In this document: positions 26,008 to 35,919 of the stretch, piece by piece | How positions within the stretch are numbered: position 1 is the stretch's first letter | How the letters are laid out: every line of letters starts with the position of its first letter | Origin: Methylococcales bacterium | GTDB taxonomy: Bacteria > Pseudomonadota > Gammaproteobacteria > Methylococcales > Methylomonadaceae | Direction of reading: 5' to 3' | Assembly: GCA_028714175.1 (NCBI GenBank) | Contig: JAQTMV010000007.1 | Coordinates: 1-53,134, forward strand | DNA length: 53,134 bases | Notes under the pieces: generated by a model | The model's database searches: none | What the model was told of the DNA's origin: nothing | Seen by the model: only the letters and a program-made list of their open reading frames with translations | Translations under genes and position numbers: made by a program

Positions 26008-28905
26008 ATGAATTTTTCTATCAGTTTGCCGCAAATGTCTGTTATTAATAATCTCGCACCCGAATTTGACACACTCCCTGATGAATTACGCAGCACAGTG
26101 GCATCTTCTTTAAAACTATGGCATGAAAAGCTGACCGAGCTTAATCCCGATTTTCATCCGACGCCAGAATTTAATGCAGCAATGGTAAAGGTCTGGTGCT
26201 CCAGTTTGTTTGTTGTTGAGAGCTGTACGCGCCACCCTGACCTGCTGGTCGATTTAGTCAATTCCGGCGATTTATCGGCGAATTATAATATCCACTGTTA
26301 TGCCGGCAAACTGGCGTCCATGCGGATTGAGAGCGAAGCCGAGTTAATGCAGGAGTTACGACGCTTTCGACGGCGGGAAATGGTCAGAATTGCCTGGCGG
26401 GATTTGGCGGGATGGGCGCAGTTATCAGAAACGCTTATGGATTTGTCCCTGCTGGCCGATGCCTGTATCCAATACGCACTGGCTTTTCTCTTTCAACAAG
26501 CCTGTGAAAAACGCGGCAGACCCTTATTGTCTGACGGCAGACCGCAGCAAATTGTCGTATTGGCTATGGGTAAGCTCGGTGCCTATGAACTGAATTATTC
26601 TTCCGATATAGACCTGATTTTTGCTTACGCGGAAAATGGCGTGTTGCCCGATAGAAAAGAAACAACTTATAGCGAATTTTTTATGCGGCTTTGTCAAAGT
26701 CTGGTAAAAGTGCTCGATGAAATTACCGTTGACGGCTTTGTGTTCCGTACCGACATACGTTTAAGGCCCTTTGGCGATAGCGGCCCCATCATCATGACGT
26801 TTGATGGCATGGAAAACTATTATCAGACCCAGGCACGGGAATGGGAGCGTTATGCGATGATCAAAGCGCGTCAGGTCGCGGGTGACTTTAAAACTGGCGC
26901 ACAATTAATGACGATGCTTAAATATTTTGTCTATCGCCGTTATCTGGATTATGGTGCTTTTGAAGAGCTCCGCTCGTTAAAAGCACAGATTACCCAGGAA
27001 TTAAGACGTAAAGACCGCATGGATAATATCAAGCTCGGCCCCGGCGGCATACGTGAAATTGAATTTATTGGTCAAGCCTTCCAGCTGATACGCGGTGGCA
27101 ATGAAAAGGCCTTGCAAACGCGCGGTATCCTGGATGTACTGCGAATTCTTGGTGAGCTGGAATTACTGTCGCCAAACGATGCCGGGCAGTTAAAACAATC
27201 ATACTGTTTTCTGCGCAGAGTCGAAAACCATATCCAGCAATATCAGGACCGGCAAACGCATGATTTGCCGACAGATGCATCCGTGCAGCAGATACTCGCC
27301 TATTCCCTGGATTATCCCGACTGGAACAGCTTTAAAAACCAGCTGGATACCGTAAGAGCACAGGTACACGCGGTATTCGATCAGGTTTTTTCACTCTCCA
27401 GGCAGGAAATAAAAGATCAGCATAGTCAGAAAATTTGGATCGGCGCGATGGACGATGCGGAATTACTGGATACCTTGAGCGCCTATGGTTTTCAGAAAAC
27501 CGATGACAGTCTGGCAGCCATCAAACATTTTAAAAACGCTGCATCAATCAGACGCTTGACGAGTAAAGGCGCGAAGGTTCTTGATCGCTTAATGCCGCAA
27601 TTGATTGAGGCGATGCAGCAAGTTGAGAACCCCGATGAAACCTTAAGACGCATACTCGGTTTATTTGAAGCAGTTGCAGGCAGAAATGTTTATTTATCGT
27701 TATTAGCTGAAAACCCCGATGCTTTAGCTCAATTGCTTCGCTTGTCATCGGCCAGCCCCTGGATTTGTGACTATTTAGCACTGTATCCTGTGTTATTTGA
27801 TGAATTGCTGGATACCCGTTCCTTGTATGAACCACTCAAAAAAGAGGATCTTGATGAACAGTTGACAATCTTGTTAGCAAATAGTGAGGTACAAGACCTT
27901 GAGCAGCTGATGATCGTGCTGCGGCAATTTAAACAATTAAATGTATTAAGAGTTGCCGCAGCCGACATTATGGGTGCGATTCCTGTTATGGTGGTCAGTG
28001 ATTATTTGACCTGCATAGCCGAAATCATTGTGGCCCATGTGGTTGACCGGACGTGGCTTATGCTCACCGGAAAACACGGTTTTCCGCCTGGCAACGATAA
28101 CACAGCCAAAGGCTTTGCAGTTCTTGGCTTTGGCAAGCTGGGTGGTATTGAGCTGGGTTATGGCTCTGATCTGGATATGGTATTTTTATATGACTGTCAG
28201 GATGGCCAGGCACTAACCGATGGCGAAAAACCGATCTCCTGTTCTCAATTTTATGGCCGCTGGGGACTGAAAGTCCGGCATATTCTGGATACCAAGCTGT
28301 TGTCGGGTGTACTCTATGAAGTTGATATGCGTTTACGTCCCAGCGGGGAGTCCGGTTTATTGGTCACGCATATTAACATTTATGAGGACTATTTGAAAAA
28401 TCAGGCGTGGACATGGGAACATCAGGCATTGGTCAGAGGGCGTTTTATAGCCGGTGATTTTCGGCTAAAAGCGCAGTTTGAAGCTATCCGGCGCAGAATT
28501 TTGAGCCTACCTAGAGACTCGGGTTTGCTAAAAACAGAAGTTCGCGAGATGCGCGAGAAAATGCGTAACGCACTGGCAACCAGGGAATCAGACAAGTTTG
28601 ACTTAAAACAAGGTAAAGGCGGTATTGCTGATATTGAGTTTATAGTACAATTTGGCGTTTTAGCGCGGGCTGCAAAAAATGGGGCATTGACGACCTACAC
28701 GGATAATGTAAGGTTGCTTGATGGCTTGCAGGAAGACGGATTTATGACAAGAGCTGAGGCAGAAACGCTTAAAGTGGCATATTGTACTTATCGTGATTAC
28801 GGTCATAAGCTGGTTTTACAGGGAGAACGTGCGCTTATCAATGAGGCTGAAGTTTTTGAATTGAGTAAAAAAGTTGAGCAAATTTGGCATGATTTTATGG
28901 AATAA
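26008..28905 (+). CDS. glnE: Bifunctional glutamine synthetase adenylyltransferase/deadenylyltransferase
   Basis: 965 aa from ATG 26008 (a TTG at 25999 is the weaker alternative), close to the usual 940-950. Two nucleotidyltransferase halves are visible: YSSDIDLIFAY near residue 200 and YGSDLDMVFLY near 710, each preceded by VLAMGKLG or VLGFGKLGG. IRLRPFGDSGP and MRLRPSGESGL are the paired downstream motifs. The enzyme adds and removes AMP on GlnA in response to PII and glutamine, so it tunes nitrogen assimilation. The gene heads a possible transcription unit with ilvE and the heptosyltransferases. Confidence 0.95.
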   Translation: MNFSISLPQMSVINNLAPEFDTLPDELRSTVASSLKLWHEKLTELNPDFHPTPEFNAAMVKVWCSSLFVVESCTRHPDLLVDLVNSGDLSANYNIHCYAGKLASMRIESEAELMQELRRFRRREMVRIAWRDLAGWAQLSETLMDLSLLADACIQYALAFLFQQACEKRGRPLLSDGRPQQIVVLAMGKLGAYELNYSSDIDLIFAYAENGVLPDRKETTYSEFFMRLCQSLVKVLDEITVDGFVFRTDIRLRPFGDSGPIIMTFDGMENYYQTQAREWERYAMIKARQVAGDFKTGAQLMTMLKYFVYRRYLDYGAFEELRSLKAQITQELRRKDRMDNIKLGPGGIREIEFIGQAFQLIRGGNEKALQTRGILDVLRILGELELLSPNDAGQLKQSYCFLRRVENHIQQYQDRQTHDLPTDASVQQILAYSLDYPDWNSFKNQLDTVRAQVHAVFDQVFSLSRQEIKDQHSQKIWIGAMDDAELLDTLSAYGFQKTDDSLAAIKHFKNAASIRRLTSKGAKVLDRLMPQLIEAMQQVENPDETLRRILGLFEAVAGRNVYLSLLAENPDALAQLLRLSSASPWICDYLALYPVLFDELLDTRSLYEPLKKEDLDEQLTILLANSEVQDLEQLMIVLRQFKQLNVLRVAAADIMGAIPVMVVSDYLTCIAEIIVAHVVDRTWLMLTGKHGFPPGNDNTAKGFAVLGFGKLGGIELGYGSDLDMVFLYDCQDGQALTDGEKPISCSQFYGRWGLKVRHILDTKLLSGVLYEVDMRLRPSGESGLLVTHINIYEDYLKNQAWTWEHQALVRGRFIAGDFRLKAQFEAIRRRILSLPRDSGLLKTEVREMREKMRNALATRESDKFDLKQGKGGIADIEFIVQFGVLARAAKNGALTTYTDNVRLLDGLQEDGFMTRAEAETLKVAYCTYRDYGHKLVLQGERALINEAEVFELSKKVEQIWHDFME

Positions 28906-28990
28906 ATTGGTAAGCAAAAGTCATGTTAAAAAGACGTTCAATCTATTACTTGAACAAAAAATACTAATGAACACTAATGTTGGGGAATAA

Positions 28991-29917
28991 ATGATGACGA
29001 TGGACGATAGAGACGGCGTTATTTGGCTGGATGGACAATGGGTTGAGTGGCGCGAAGCAAAAGTCCATGTATTAACGCATACCTTGCATTATGGACTGGG
29101 CGTATTTGAGGGCATAAGAGCGTATCATGCAGAAAAAGGCACGGCAATTTTTAAAATGCAGGAACACACGGATCGCCTGTTTCGTTCGGCGCATATCATG
29201 AATATGCCGATGCCGTTTACTAAAGATGAAATGAATCAGGCGCATCGTGACGCCGTTGCCAAAAACAATTTGGACAGCGCCTATATTCGCAGTATGTGTT
29301 TTTATGGTTCCGAAGGTATGGGCCTCCGGGCGGATAACCTGAAAGTGCATGTCATGGCGGCGGCATGGCCCTGGGGCGCCTATCTGGGGGATGACAGCAT
29401 CGAGCACGGAATTCGTATCCGGACGTCGTCTTATACCCGCAATCATCACAACAGTACGATGTGCAAAGCCAAGGCTAACGGCAATTACATAAATTCCATA
29501 CTGGCGCTGCAAGAAGCAATGGCTACAGGCTACGATGAAGCGTTAATGCTCGATCATGAAGGTTTTGCCGCAGAAGGCAGTGCAGAGAACCTGTTTATCG
29601 TGCGTAACGGTAAAATTTACACGCCTGAAACCACGTCGGCGCTGGAGGGCATCACCCGCGAAACTGTTATCACTTTAGCCCGCGAACAAGGCTTTGATGT
29701 TGTCGAAAAACGCATTACCCGCGATGAAATTTATGTTGCCGATGAAGCTTTTTTTACCGGCACTGCCGCTGAAGTCACGCCGATCAGAGAACTGGATAAT
29801 CGCGCTATCGGGAGCGGCGATCGTGGAGCGGTTACCAAACTGTTACAAGGTCTTTATTTTGATTATGTGCATGGACGCAGAGACGATCATGCTGAATGGC
29901 TGACTTACGTTTATTAA
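28991..29917 (+). CDS. ilvE: Branched-chain amino acid aminotransferase
   Basis: 308 aa, fold-type IV PLP enzyme. The start GVIWLDGQWVEWREAKVHVL and then LHYGLGVFEGIRAY are typical. The Lys region is MCKAKANGNYINS and the class-IV signature follows in EGSAENLFIVRNG and TSALEGITRETVI. It catalyses the last step of valine, leucine and isoleucine synthesis. It lies 85 nt after glnE and 4 nt before waaF. Confidence 0.93.
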   Translation: MMTMDDRDGVIWLDGQWVEWREAKVHVLTHTLHYGLGVFEGIRAYHAEKGTAIFKMQEHTDRLFRSAHIMNMPMPFTKDEMNQAHRDAVAKNNLDSAYIRSMCFYGSEGMGLRADNLKVHVMAAAWPWGAYLGDDSIEHGIRIRTSSYTRNHHNSTMCKAKANGNYINSILALQEAMATGYDEALMLDHEGFAAEGSAENLFIVRNGKIYTPETTSALEGITRETVITLAREQGFDVVEKRITRDEIYVADEAFFTGTAAEVTPIRELDNRAIGSGDRGAVTKLLQGLYFDYVHGRRDDHAEWLTYVY

Positions 29918-29921
29918 GATT

Positions 29922-30926
29922 TTGAAAAAATCGCCAAAAATATTAGTCGTCGGCCCTTCCTGGGTTGGCGACATGGTGATGGCGCAAAGCCTGTTCATCA
30001 CGCTAAAAAATGTCCAGCCTGATTGTAAAATTGACGTTCTGGCGCCGGCATGGTCATTTTCCTTGCTGGAAAGAATGCCCGAAGTTACCAAAGCCATTGC
30101 CATGCCATTGACGCACGGCCAATTTGGTTTGCTGGCCAGATACCATTTAGGCAGGCAACTGCGTTCAGAAGGCTATGACCAGACCATCGTACTGCCGAAT
30201 TCCTGGAAATCGGCATTGATACCGTTTTTTGCCGGTATTCCGGTTCGCACGGGTTATCTTGGCGAAGCCCGCTGGGGCTTGCTCAGCGATGCCAGAAAAC
30301 TTGATAAACAAGTGCTGACGATGACTGTACAGCGCTTTGTAGCGCTGGGTTTACCGAATAATACGCCGTTGCCTCCCGAGTATCCTGTTCCTGGCCTCGT
30401 CATTAACCGGGATCAACAAAATACAGTTATTGAGAAATTCAATTTAACGTTATCGGAAAAAATCCTGGCCTTATGTCCGGGCGCTGAATATGGCGCAGCA
30501 AAGCGTTGGCCGGCAACGTATTATGCCGAGGTTGCCAGACATAAAATCGACGAAGGCTGGCAGGTTTGGCTGTTTGGCTCTGATAAGGATAAAGAGGCAG
30601 CGGTACAAATCAATAGCGAAGCCTCCGGGCTCTGTACTGATTTTACCGGCCGGACTTCGTTGGCCGAAGCGGTGGATTTAATGTCACTGGTTGATACTGT
30701 GGTAAGCAATGATTCAGGCTTGATGCATGTCGCCGCCGCGCTGGACAAAAAAATAATCGCCCTTTACGGCTCATCCAACCCCAAATTCACGCCGCCGCTT
30801 AATGTGAAAGCAAAAGTCATTTCTTTAAATCTTGATTGCGCCCCTTGCTTTGAGCGTGAATGTCCGTTAGGTCACACCAAGTGTCTGGTCGACATTAAAC
30901 CTGAGCAAGTGATTGATGTTATTTAA
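29922..30926 (+). CDS. waaF: Lipopolysaccharide heptosyltransferase II
   Basis: 334 aa, GT9 family. KILVVGPSWVGDMVMAQSLF is the N-terminal motif and LCPGAEYGAAKRWPATYYAE the nucleotide-sugar region characteristic of WaaF. VSNDSGLMHVAAALDKKIIALYGSS is the family's conserved C-terminal block. It adds the second heptose to the LPS inner core. The start is TTG 29922, 4 nt after ilvE; no in-frame ATG fits, since an upstream stop lies at 29901. Confidence 0.93.
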   Translation: MKKSPKILVVGPSWVGDMVMAQSLFITLKNVQPDCKIDVLAPAWSFSLLERMPEVTKAIAMPLTHGQFGLLARYHLGRQLRSEGYDQTIVLPNSWKSALIPFFAGIPVRTGYLGEARWGLLSDARKLDKQVLTMTVQRFVALGLPNNTPLPPEYPVPGLVINRDQQNTVIEKFNLTLSEKILALCPGAEYGAAKRWPATYYAEVARHKIDEGWQVWLFGSDKDKEAAVQINSEASGLCTDFTGRTSLAEAVDLMSLVDTVVSNDSGLMHVAAALDKKIIALYGSSNPKFTPPLNVKAKVISLNLDCAPCFERECPLGHTKCLVDIKPEQVIDVI

Positions 30927-30998
30927 AAGTCGGGAGGTTAATTCTTGCGGGCTGACTACAGCCGCCTCCACATTAATGATCCTTGAAATGCTGCCATC

Positions 30999-31997
30999 AT
31001 GAAAATCGCAATCGTTAAGCTCTCGGCGCTGGGCGATATCGTTCATGCGATGGTTGCGCTGCAGTTCATCAAGGCACACGCCCCCACAATGCAAATAGAC
31101 TGGATTGTTGAAGAAGGCTTCTCTGGCATTTTAGAAAACAATCCCGATATCAATAATATTTTAACCGTCAACCTGAAATCGTTAAAAACCAACAAGGCGG
31201 GTATTTTTCAGCAAATCAAAAAAATTCTTAAGTTTGCCGGCAATAACTATGATCTGGTCATTGATGCGCAAGGACTGATTAAATCCGCTATCACGGCCAG
31301 ACTGCTGGGCAAACGCATCGCCGGATTCGATGCCGATTCAGCCCGGGAAAAAGCCGCAGCATGGTTTTATGATGTCAAAGTCGCCTGTGCATACAGTACG
31401 AATTCTATCGATAGAAACGCACTGGTTTTATCCAGTCCTTTAGGAATTAATATTACAAATGAGCAGATCCTTAACAAAAAACCGTTTTTATTTTTTATCA
31501 ATGAAGATCAACGACTTTATGATTTTTTGTTACTGAACAGGCTCAACATTGTTCTGGTCATCGGTTCGACATGGGACAGCAGAAACTATCCGGCGGATAA
31601 GTTTGTAAAAATAGCTCAGGAGTTACAACAAAACTGTCTGGTAGTTTGGGGCAATGATCAGGAAAGAAAAAAAGCGGAATGGATGTCCATGCAATCAGAC
31701 CATATCAAAGTCATGCCTGAACTGGATTTGAACAGCCTGAAAGCGCTTGTTTCCCGCGCCGATTTGCTGATCGGCAATGATACCGGACCTACACATATGG
31801 CATGGGCGTTAAATAAACCGTCAATCACGATCTTTGGGCCTACGCCTGTGAGCCGGGTTTATCAGACTGGCATCAACAAAGTGGTTAAATCGGCATCAAT
31901 AGTTAATCCGTATAAATTGGATAAACTGGATTTTTCGATTAAAGAAATTAATGAAAATAAGATTATTGGGCTTGCAAGGAGCTTGTTGGCGCTATGA
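30999..31997 (+). CDS. waaC: Lipopolysaccharide heptosyltransferase I
   Basis: 332 aa, GT9 family. MKIAIVKLSALGDIVHAM and then DWIVEEGFSGIL are WaaC features. VIDAQGLIKSAITARLLGKR and LLIGNDTGPTHMAWALNKPSI follow. It adds the first heptose to Kdo2-lipid A. It is 72 nt downstream of waaF, so core synthesis is locally clustered. Confidence 0.93.
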   Translation: MKIAIVKLSALGDIVHAMVALQFIKAHAPTMQIDWIVEEGFSGILENNPDINNILTVNLKSLKTNKAGIFQQIKKILKFAGNNYDLVIDAQGLIKSAITARLLGKRIAGFDADSAREKAAAWFYDVKVACAYSTNSIDRNALVLSSPLGINITNEQILNKKPFLFFINEDQRLYDFLLLNRLNIVLVIGSTWDSRNYPADKFVKIAQELQQNCLVVWGNDQERKKAEWMSMQSDHIKVMPELDLNSLKALVSRADLLIGNDTGPTHMAWALNKPSITIFGPTPVSRVYQTGINKVVKSASIVNPYKLDKLDFSIKEINENKIIGLARSLLAL

Positions 31998-32079
31998 TTG
32001 CAACCAACTAATGCTTGCTGTAACCAGTTGTCATATAATGCACTGCTTAACTATACATGTTCACAAATTAGGAGTTAGT

Positions 32080-32643
32080 ATGAAGAAAATTACGTTAATT
32101 GCTTCGGTCTTACTGGTCTTTTTTACTGCGATTGCCAGCGCTCACGGCCCTGTTCGTCAAAAAGCCGAAGAACAAATCACCATCAATGCCTCTGCCGAAA
32201 AAGTCTGGGCTATTATCAAAAATTTCGATGATATGTCCTGGCTTCCTGCTGTTTCCAATACAGACGCAGAAGGCGGTAACAAAAAAGGCGCAACTCGTGT
32301 TCTGACCTTTAAAGACGGCGGTACAATCAAAGAAGAATTGAAAAAGTACGATGAGGCAAAAATGTCCTACTCGTACAAAATTACCGAGATGAGCACTGCA
32401 AAAACGATTACTCATGCGGGTGCTGAAGAAAAAGTACCTGTATTGCCCGTAGACAACTACTCGGCAACTATTGAGGTGGAAGCTAAAGGCGATACGTCTG
32501 TAGTTTCCTGGACTGCGGGTTATTACCGTGCCTACACGAACAACAATCCGCCTGCAGAAATGAACGAAGAATCCGCTAATGCAGCAGTGAACGCTATTTT
32601 GAAAACAGGATTGCTTAACCTGAAAACCCTGGCTGAAAAGTAA
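32080..32643 (+). CDS. MxaD-like SRPBCC family periplasmic protein
   Basis: 187 aa from ATG 32080, with GGAG 9 nt upstream; an earlier frame start at 31951 overlaps waaC and lacks protein character. The signal peptide is MKKITLIASVLLVFFTAIASA. The mature part is an SRPBCC (START-like) fold: ITINASAEKVWAIIKNFDDM, WLPAVSNTDAEGG and a long C-terminal helix. MxaD proteins of methylotrophs share this form and are linked to periplasmic methanol dehydrogenase. No mxa or xox structural gene is in view, so the role is inferred from resemblance. Confidence 0.75.
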   Translation: MKKITLIASVLLVFFTAIASAHGPVRQKAEEQITINASAEKVWAIIKNFDDMSWLPAVSNTDAEGGNKKGATRVLTFKDGGTIKEELKKYDEAKMSYSYKITEMSTAKTITHAGAEEKVPVLPVDNYSATIEVEAKGDTSVVSWTAGYYRAYTNNNPPAEMNEESANAAVNAILKTGLLNLKTLAEK

Positions 32644-32654
32644 GGATTAGATAG

Positions 32655-33614
32655 GTGTTTTTTCTTAAATGCCAAGTTGTAGCGATAGCCGTCGCTACCT
32701 CTTTTTTTACTACACCACTGCCGGCTGCGCCTTTTGCTTACATCACTAATCAATTGGATGACACTATTTCTGTTATAGATACCAAACAGGGCAAAGTTGT
32801 CGATACGATAAGCGTGGCTGGCAAGCCCGCCGGCGTAGCAGTTGCACCTTCGGGGGATAAGGTCTATATAAGCACGCCGGAAGCCAAGGGCTTCGTAGTT
32901 TTGGGTGCTAAAAAACGCGAGGTTATTGCTAAAGTTGCGGTAAGTGACGGGGCATTAGGCATTGCCGCAGCAACTGATGGCAAAAGGATTTATGTGGCGG
33001 ATTGGTATAATAACAACGTCGATGTTATTGATGCCGACAGCCTTAATATTATTAAAACGATTGCTGTAGGCGCTTCGCCATCGGGTTTGGTGGTCAGCCC
33101 TGATAACCGATGGTTGTATGTCGCCAACCGTCTCAGTGATTCGGTTTCCAAGATTGACCTTAATAAACTGACTATCACCAAGACCACGCTGGTTGGCTCA
33201 CACCCTTTTGGACTCACGATTGATGCCAGAGGCGAGCGTATTTATGTCGCCAATGTACAGAGTGATGATGTGACGGTGTTAGAAACCAGACGCATGTTGC
33301 CTATTGCGACCGTAAAGGTTAATATGCTGCCATATGCCGCGGCATTGGCGCTTAATGACAGTCGTCTGTTTGTGACTAATCAGGATGACAGTTCTGTGTC
33401 GGTTATTGATACGGCAACCTTAAAAGAAATCGGCTTGATTGAAGTGGGTAACAAGCCTGAGGGTATTAATACGCATCCCGATGATCGGCATGTGTATGTA
33501 GCTAACTGGTTCGACAGCACTGTGTCTGTCATTGATGCCAAAACCCTGCAAGTGATTGATACGATTAAAACCGGTAAAGGTAGTCGTGCATTTGGGCAAT
33601 TTTTTGGAAAATAA
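32655..33614 (+). CDS. YVTN-family beta-propeller protein, exported
   Basis: 319 aa from GTG 32655, with a signal peptide (residues 1-24 ending LPAAPFA). Repeats of about 42 residues carry the YVTN-type motif: AYITNQLDDTISVIDT, YVADWYNNNVDVIDA, YVANRLSDSVSKIDL, YVANVQSDDVTVLE, FVTNQDDSSVSVID and YVANWFDSTVSVIDA. These make a periplasmic beta-propeller, usually for protein or ligand binding. It starts 11 nt after the MxaD-like gene, so both probably belong to one unit. Confidence 0.85.
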   Translation: MFFLKCQVVAIAVATSFFTTPLPAAPFAYITNQLDDTISVIDTKQGKVVDTISVAGKPAGVAVAPSGDKVYISTPEAKGFVVLGAKKREVIAKVAVSDGALGIAAATDGKRIYVADWYNNNVDVIDADSLNIIKTIAVGASPSGLVVSPDNRWLYVANRLSDSVSKIDLNKLTITKTTLVGSHPFGLTIDARGERIYVANVQSDDVTVLETRRMLPIATVKVNMLPYAAALALNDSRLFVTNQDDSSVSVIDTATLKEIGLIEVGNKPEGINTHPDDRHVYVANWFDSTVSVIDAKTLQVIDTIKTGKGSRAFGQFFGK

Positions 33615-33615
33615 C

Positions 33616-33903
33616 ATGGCTGAAACCGTAGATGAATTGACTGTAGCGTATGAAGATGGCGGTATTGAAACAGTTAAAGAACTGGATAAAAAAGTGCTGA
33701 CCAAAGGCGCGTGGGCTACGGTTATGTACCGTTATCAGGACTGGAATCGCGCCAAGGAAGAATATAGCCCCGATAAATATACTATTCGCCGTTATCAAAA
33801 ACGCAATGGCGAATATCAGCAAAAATCCAAATTTAATATTTCCAGCAAGGAACAAGCGAAAAGCATCATCGCGGCGCTGGAAGAATGGATAGAAAAAGAT
33901 TAG
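33616..33903 (+). CDS. Small conserved-looking protein of unknown function
   Basis: 95 aa from ATG 33616, directly after the propeller gene stop; a longer frame from 33556 reads that gene out of phase. It is charged, with no signal peptide. The pattern GAWATVMYRYQDWNRAKEEY, then YTIRRYQKRNGEYQQKSKF and a terminal helix is distantly like PC4-type single-strand-binding proteins, but this is only a hint. Confidence 0.7.
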   Translation: MAETVDELTVAYEDGGIETVKELDKKVLTKGAWATVMYRYQDWNRAKEEYSPDKYTIRRYQKRNGEYQQKSKFNISSKEQAKSIIAALEEWIEKD

Positions 33904-33990
33904 TATAACTGCTCTGTAGGCAGCAAGGCTGTTTTTCTACCTTATCTTTCAGCAGATGCCAACCAGTACCGGTTTCAAACTGCTCGCACC

Positions 33991-34596
33991 TCAGCTTTGC
34001 TGCAAGATCATCATTTTTACCGGATTAAATGTTCTTCTGTGTACAGGTAAAATACCAAATTGATTTAGCTCGTTTATATGCTGCCGAGTGCCATAACCTT
34101 TGTGCAGATGAAACGAAAAATCGGGATGTTTTTTGTGATAGTCGACCATTATTTTATCCCGCTCTACTTTCGCCAAAATAGAAGCGGCACTGATCGCTTT
34201 CACTTTACTGTCGCCTTTCACAATAGTCTGAGCGGGAATTGACAAACGAGGAAGTCGATTGCCGTCGATTAAAGCTTCAGCGGGCTGTATAGCTAATCCA
34301 TTTACAGCTCGCTGCATGGCCAGCAGTGTTGCCTGGAGAATATTGAGTTCATCAATCTCTTCAACACTGGCCATCCCCACTGACCAACTTAATGAATTCT
34401 CCTTAATCATTGTAAAAAGTCTATTACGCTTGCCTTCACTGAGTATTTTAGAGTCGGCCAGACCATCGATTGGCCTTACCGGATCAAGGATTACGGCTGC
34501 CGCCAGCACCGGTCCTGCAAGCGGTCCGCGTCCTGCTTCATCAACTCCGGCAACCAGAATATTTTGAGTGATGGGGATCAAATAGCTGTTGTCCAT
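33991..34596 (-). CDS. rnhB: Ribonuclease HII
   Basis: 201 aa. [15 protein letters not shown] holds the first catalytic Asp-Glu, [13 protein letters not shown] follows, and [23 protein letters not shown] holds the further acidic sites. It cuts RNA in RNA:DNA hybrids and single ribonucleotides in DNA. Its position after the lpxA gene matches the gammaproteobacterial bamA-rnhB cluster. Confidence 0.95.
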   Translation of the reverse strand: MDNSYLIPITQNILVAGVDEAGRGPLAGPVLAAAVILDPVRPIDGLADSKILSEGKRNRLFTMIKENSLSWSVGMASVEEIDELNILQATLLAMQRAVNGLAIQPAEALIDGNRLPRLSIPAQTIVKGDSKVKAISAASILAKVERDKIMVDYHKKHPDFSFHLHKGYGTRQHINELNQFGILPVHRRTFNPVKMMILQQS

Positions 34597-34644
34597 AACT
34601 ACATCTTGTGAAATAATTTTTATATAGCTGAAAGGTTTTAGCTA

Positions 34645-35415
34645 TCAGCGCAGTATACCACGCCGCACATTACGCAAAAAGCCAACTAAATCAGATAGTT
34701 GATTGCTATCTCCTGATAGTTCTTCTATTTGCTCGATGGCATCCTCCAAGCGTAAATTCATCTTATAGATTATTTTATAAGCATTTCTGATTAATCTGAT
34801 ATCTTCAGCGGATATGCCGTTACGTTCCATGCCGACTGAATTTATGCCATGGGGTCTGGTAGGTTTCCCGCCGACCATAATAAAAGGCGGAATATCCTGA
34901 GTAATTGCACTGCCCATCGCCGCAAAGCTGTATTGGCCTATTTGAGTGAACTGATGCACCAGGGTAAATCCACCCAAAATGGCATGATCATTCAGATGCA
35001 CATGTCCTGCTAACGAAGCGCCATTAGCCATAATGACATGATCTCCAATAATACAATCATGAGCTACGTGGGTGTATGCCATAAACAGGTTATCATTGCC
35101 TATCCTGGTAACACTGTTATCTTGCCGGGTTCCCCTGTGCATCGAGGTAAATTCCCGAATCGTATTTCTGTCACCGATTTCAAGCCGTGTAACTTCAAAC
35201 GCGTATTTTTTGTCTTGCGGATCCTCGCCGATTGACGTGAATTGATAGATGCGATTTTTCATCCCTATGGAAGTGGGTCCCTTGATAACAACATGCGGCC
35301 CTATAATCGTACCGGCATCAATTTTTACATCGGCTCCTATGACTGAATAGGCGCCAATAGACACCTCATCGGCCAGTTCAGCATGACTATCAATTATGGC
35401 TGTTGAATCAATCAA
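34645..35415 (-). CDS. lpxA: UDP-N-acetylglucosamine acyltransferase
   Basis: About 256 aa of left-handed beta-helix hexapeptide repeats. HVAHDCIIGDHVIMANGASLAGHV includes the catalytic His region. It performs the first step of lipid A synthesis. I take TTG 35415 as start because family members begin M-I-D/H-STAII; an ATG at 35439 would add eight residues and overlap fabZ by 22 nt. TTG 35415 is 2 nt after the fabZ stop. Confidence 0.92.
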   Translation of the reverse strand: MIDSTAIIDSHAELADEVSIGAYSVIGADVKIDAGTIIGPHVVIKGPTSIGMKNRIYQFTSIGEDPQDKKYAFEVTRLEIGDRNTIREFTSMHRGTRQDNSVTRIGNDNLFMAYTHVAHDCIIGDHVIMANGASLAGHVHLNDHAILGGFTLVHQFTQIGQYSFAAMGSAITQDIPPFIMVGGKPTRPHGINSVGMERNGISAEDIRLIRNAYKIIYKMNLRLEDAIEQIEELSGDSNQLSDLVGFLRNVRRGILR

Positions 35416-35417
35416 AA

Positions 35418-35861
35418 TTATTCTACCACCGCTGCACATCTGATTTCAGCGCTTGCGACGAACTCACTGTTAACTTCTGCGCGACATTCAAACGCCCAGA
35501 TATTACGTCTACTTTTAACAAATTTTGCTTCCAGCATCAGTTGATCGCCCGGCACAACAGGCCTTTTAAACTTGGCTTTATCGATGCCCACCAGATAGTA
35601 AATCATTCCTGCTAATTCGTCCCCGGCTGTTTCTGAAGCTAACAAGCCAGTCGATTGAGCCAGAGCTTCCAAAATCAGCACACCCGGCATTATGGGTTTT
35701 TGCGGGAAATGACCTTGAAAAAAAGGCTCGTTATAAGTGACGTTTTTTACTGCTAACAGCCTGATTCCCGGTTCGCACTCAATCACCTTGTCAACCAATA
35801 AAAAAGGGTACCGATGTGGCAAGAATGCTTGTATTTGTAAAATATCTAATGTAATAGACAT
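35418..35861 (-). CDS. fabZ: 3-hydroxyacyl-ACP dehydratase
   Basis: 147 aa, hot-dog fold. [14 protein letters not shown] and [24 protein letters not shown] contain the catalytic His and Glu. It dehydrates 3-hydroxyacyl-ACP in fatty acid synthesis and shares substrate with LpxA, its next gene. Confidence 0.95.
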   Translation of the reverse strand: MSITLDILQIQAFLPHRYPFLLVDKVIECEPGIRLLAVKNVTYNEPFFQGHFPQKPIMPGVLILEALAQSTGLLASETAGDELAGMIYYLVGIDKAKFKRPVVPGDQLMLEAKFVKSRRNIWAFECRAEVNSEFVASAEIRCAAVVE

Positions 35862-35919
35862 GAGTTAGAGTGCTTCGTTTAGGATTAGAGTGCGTATACT
35901 TACAAATAGAATGAGATAC

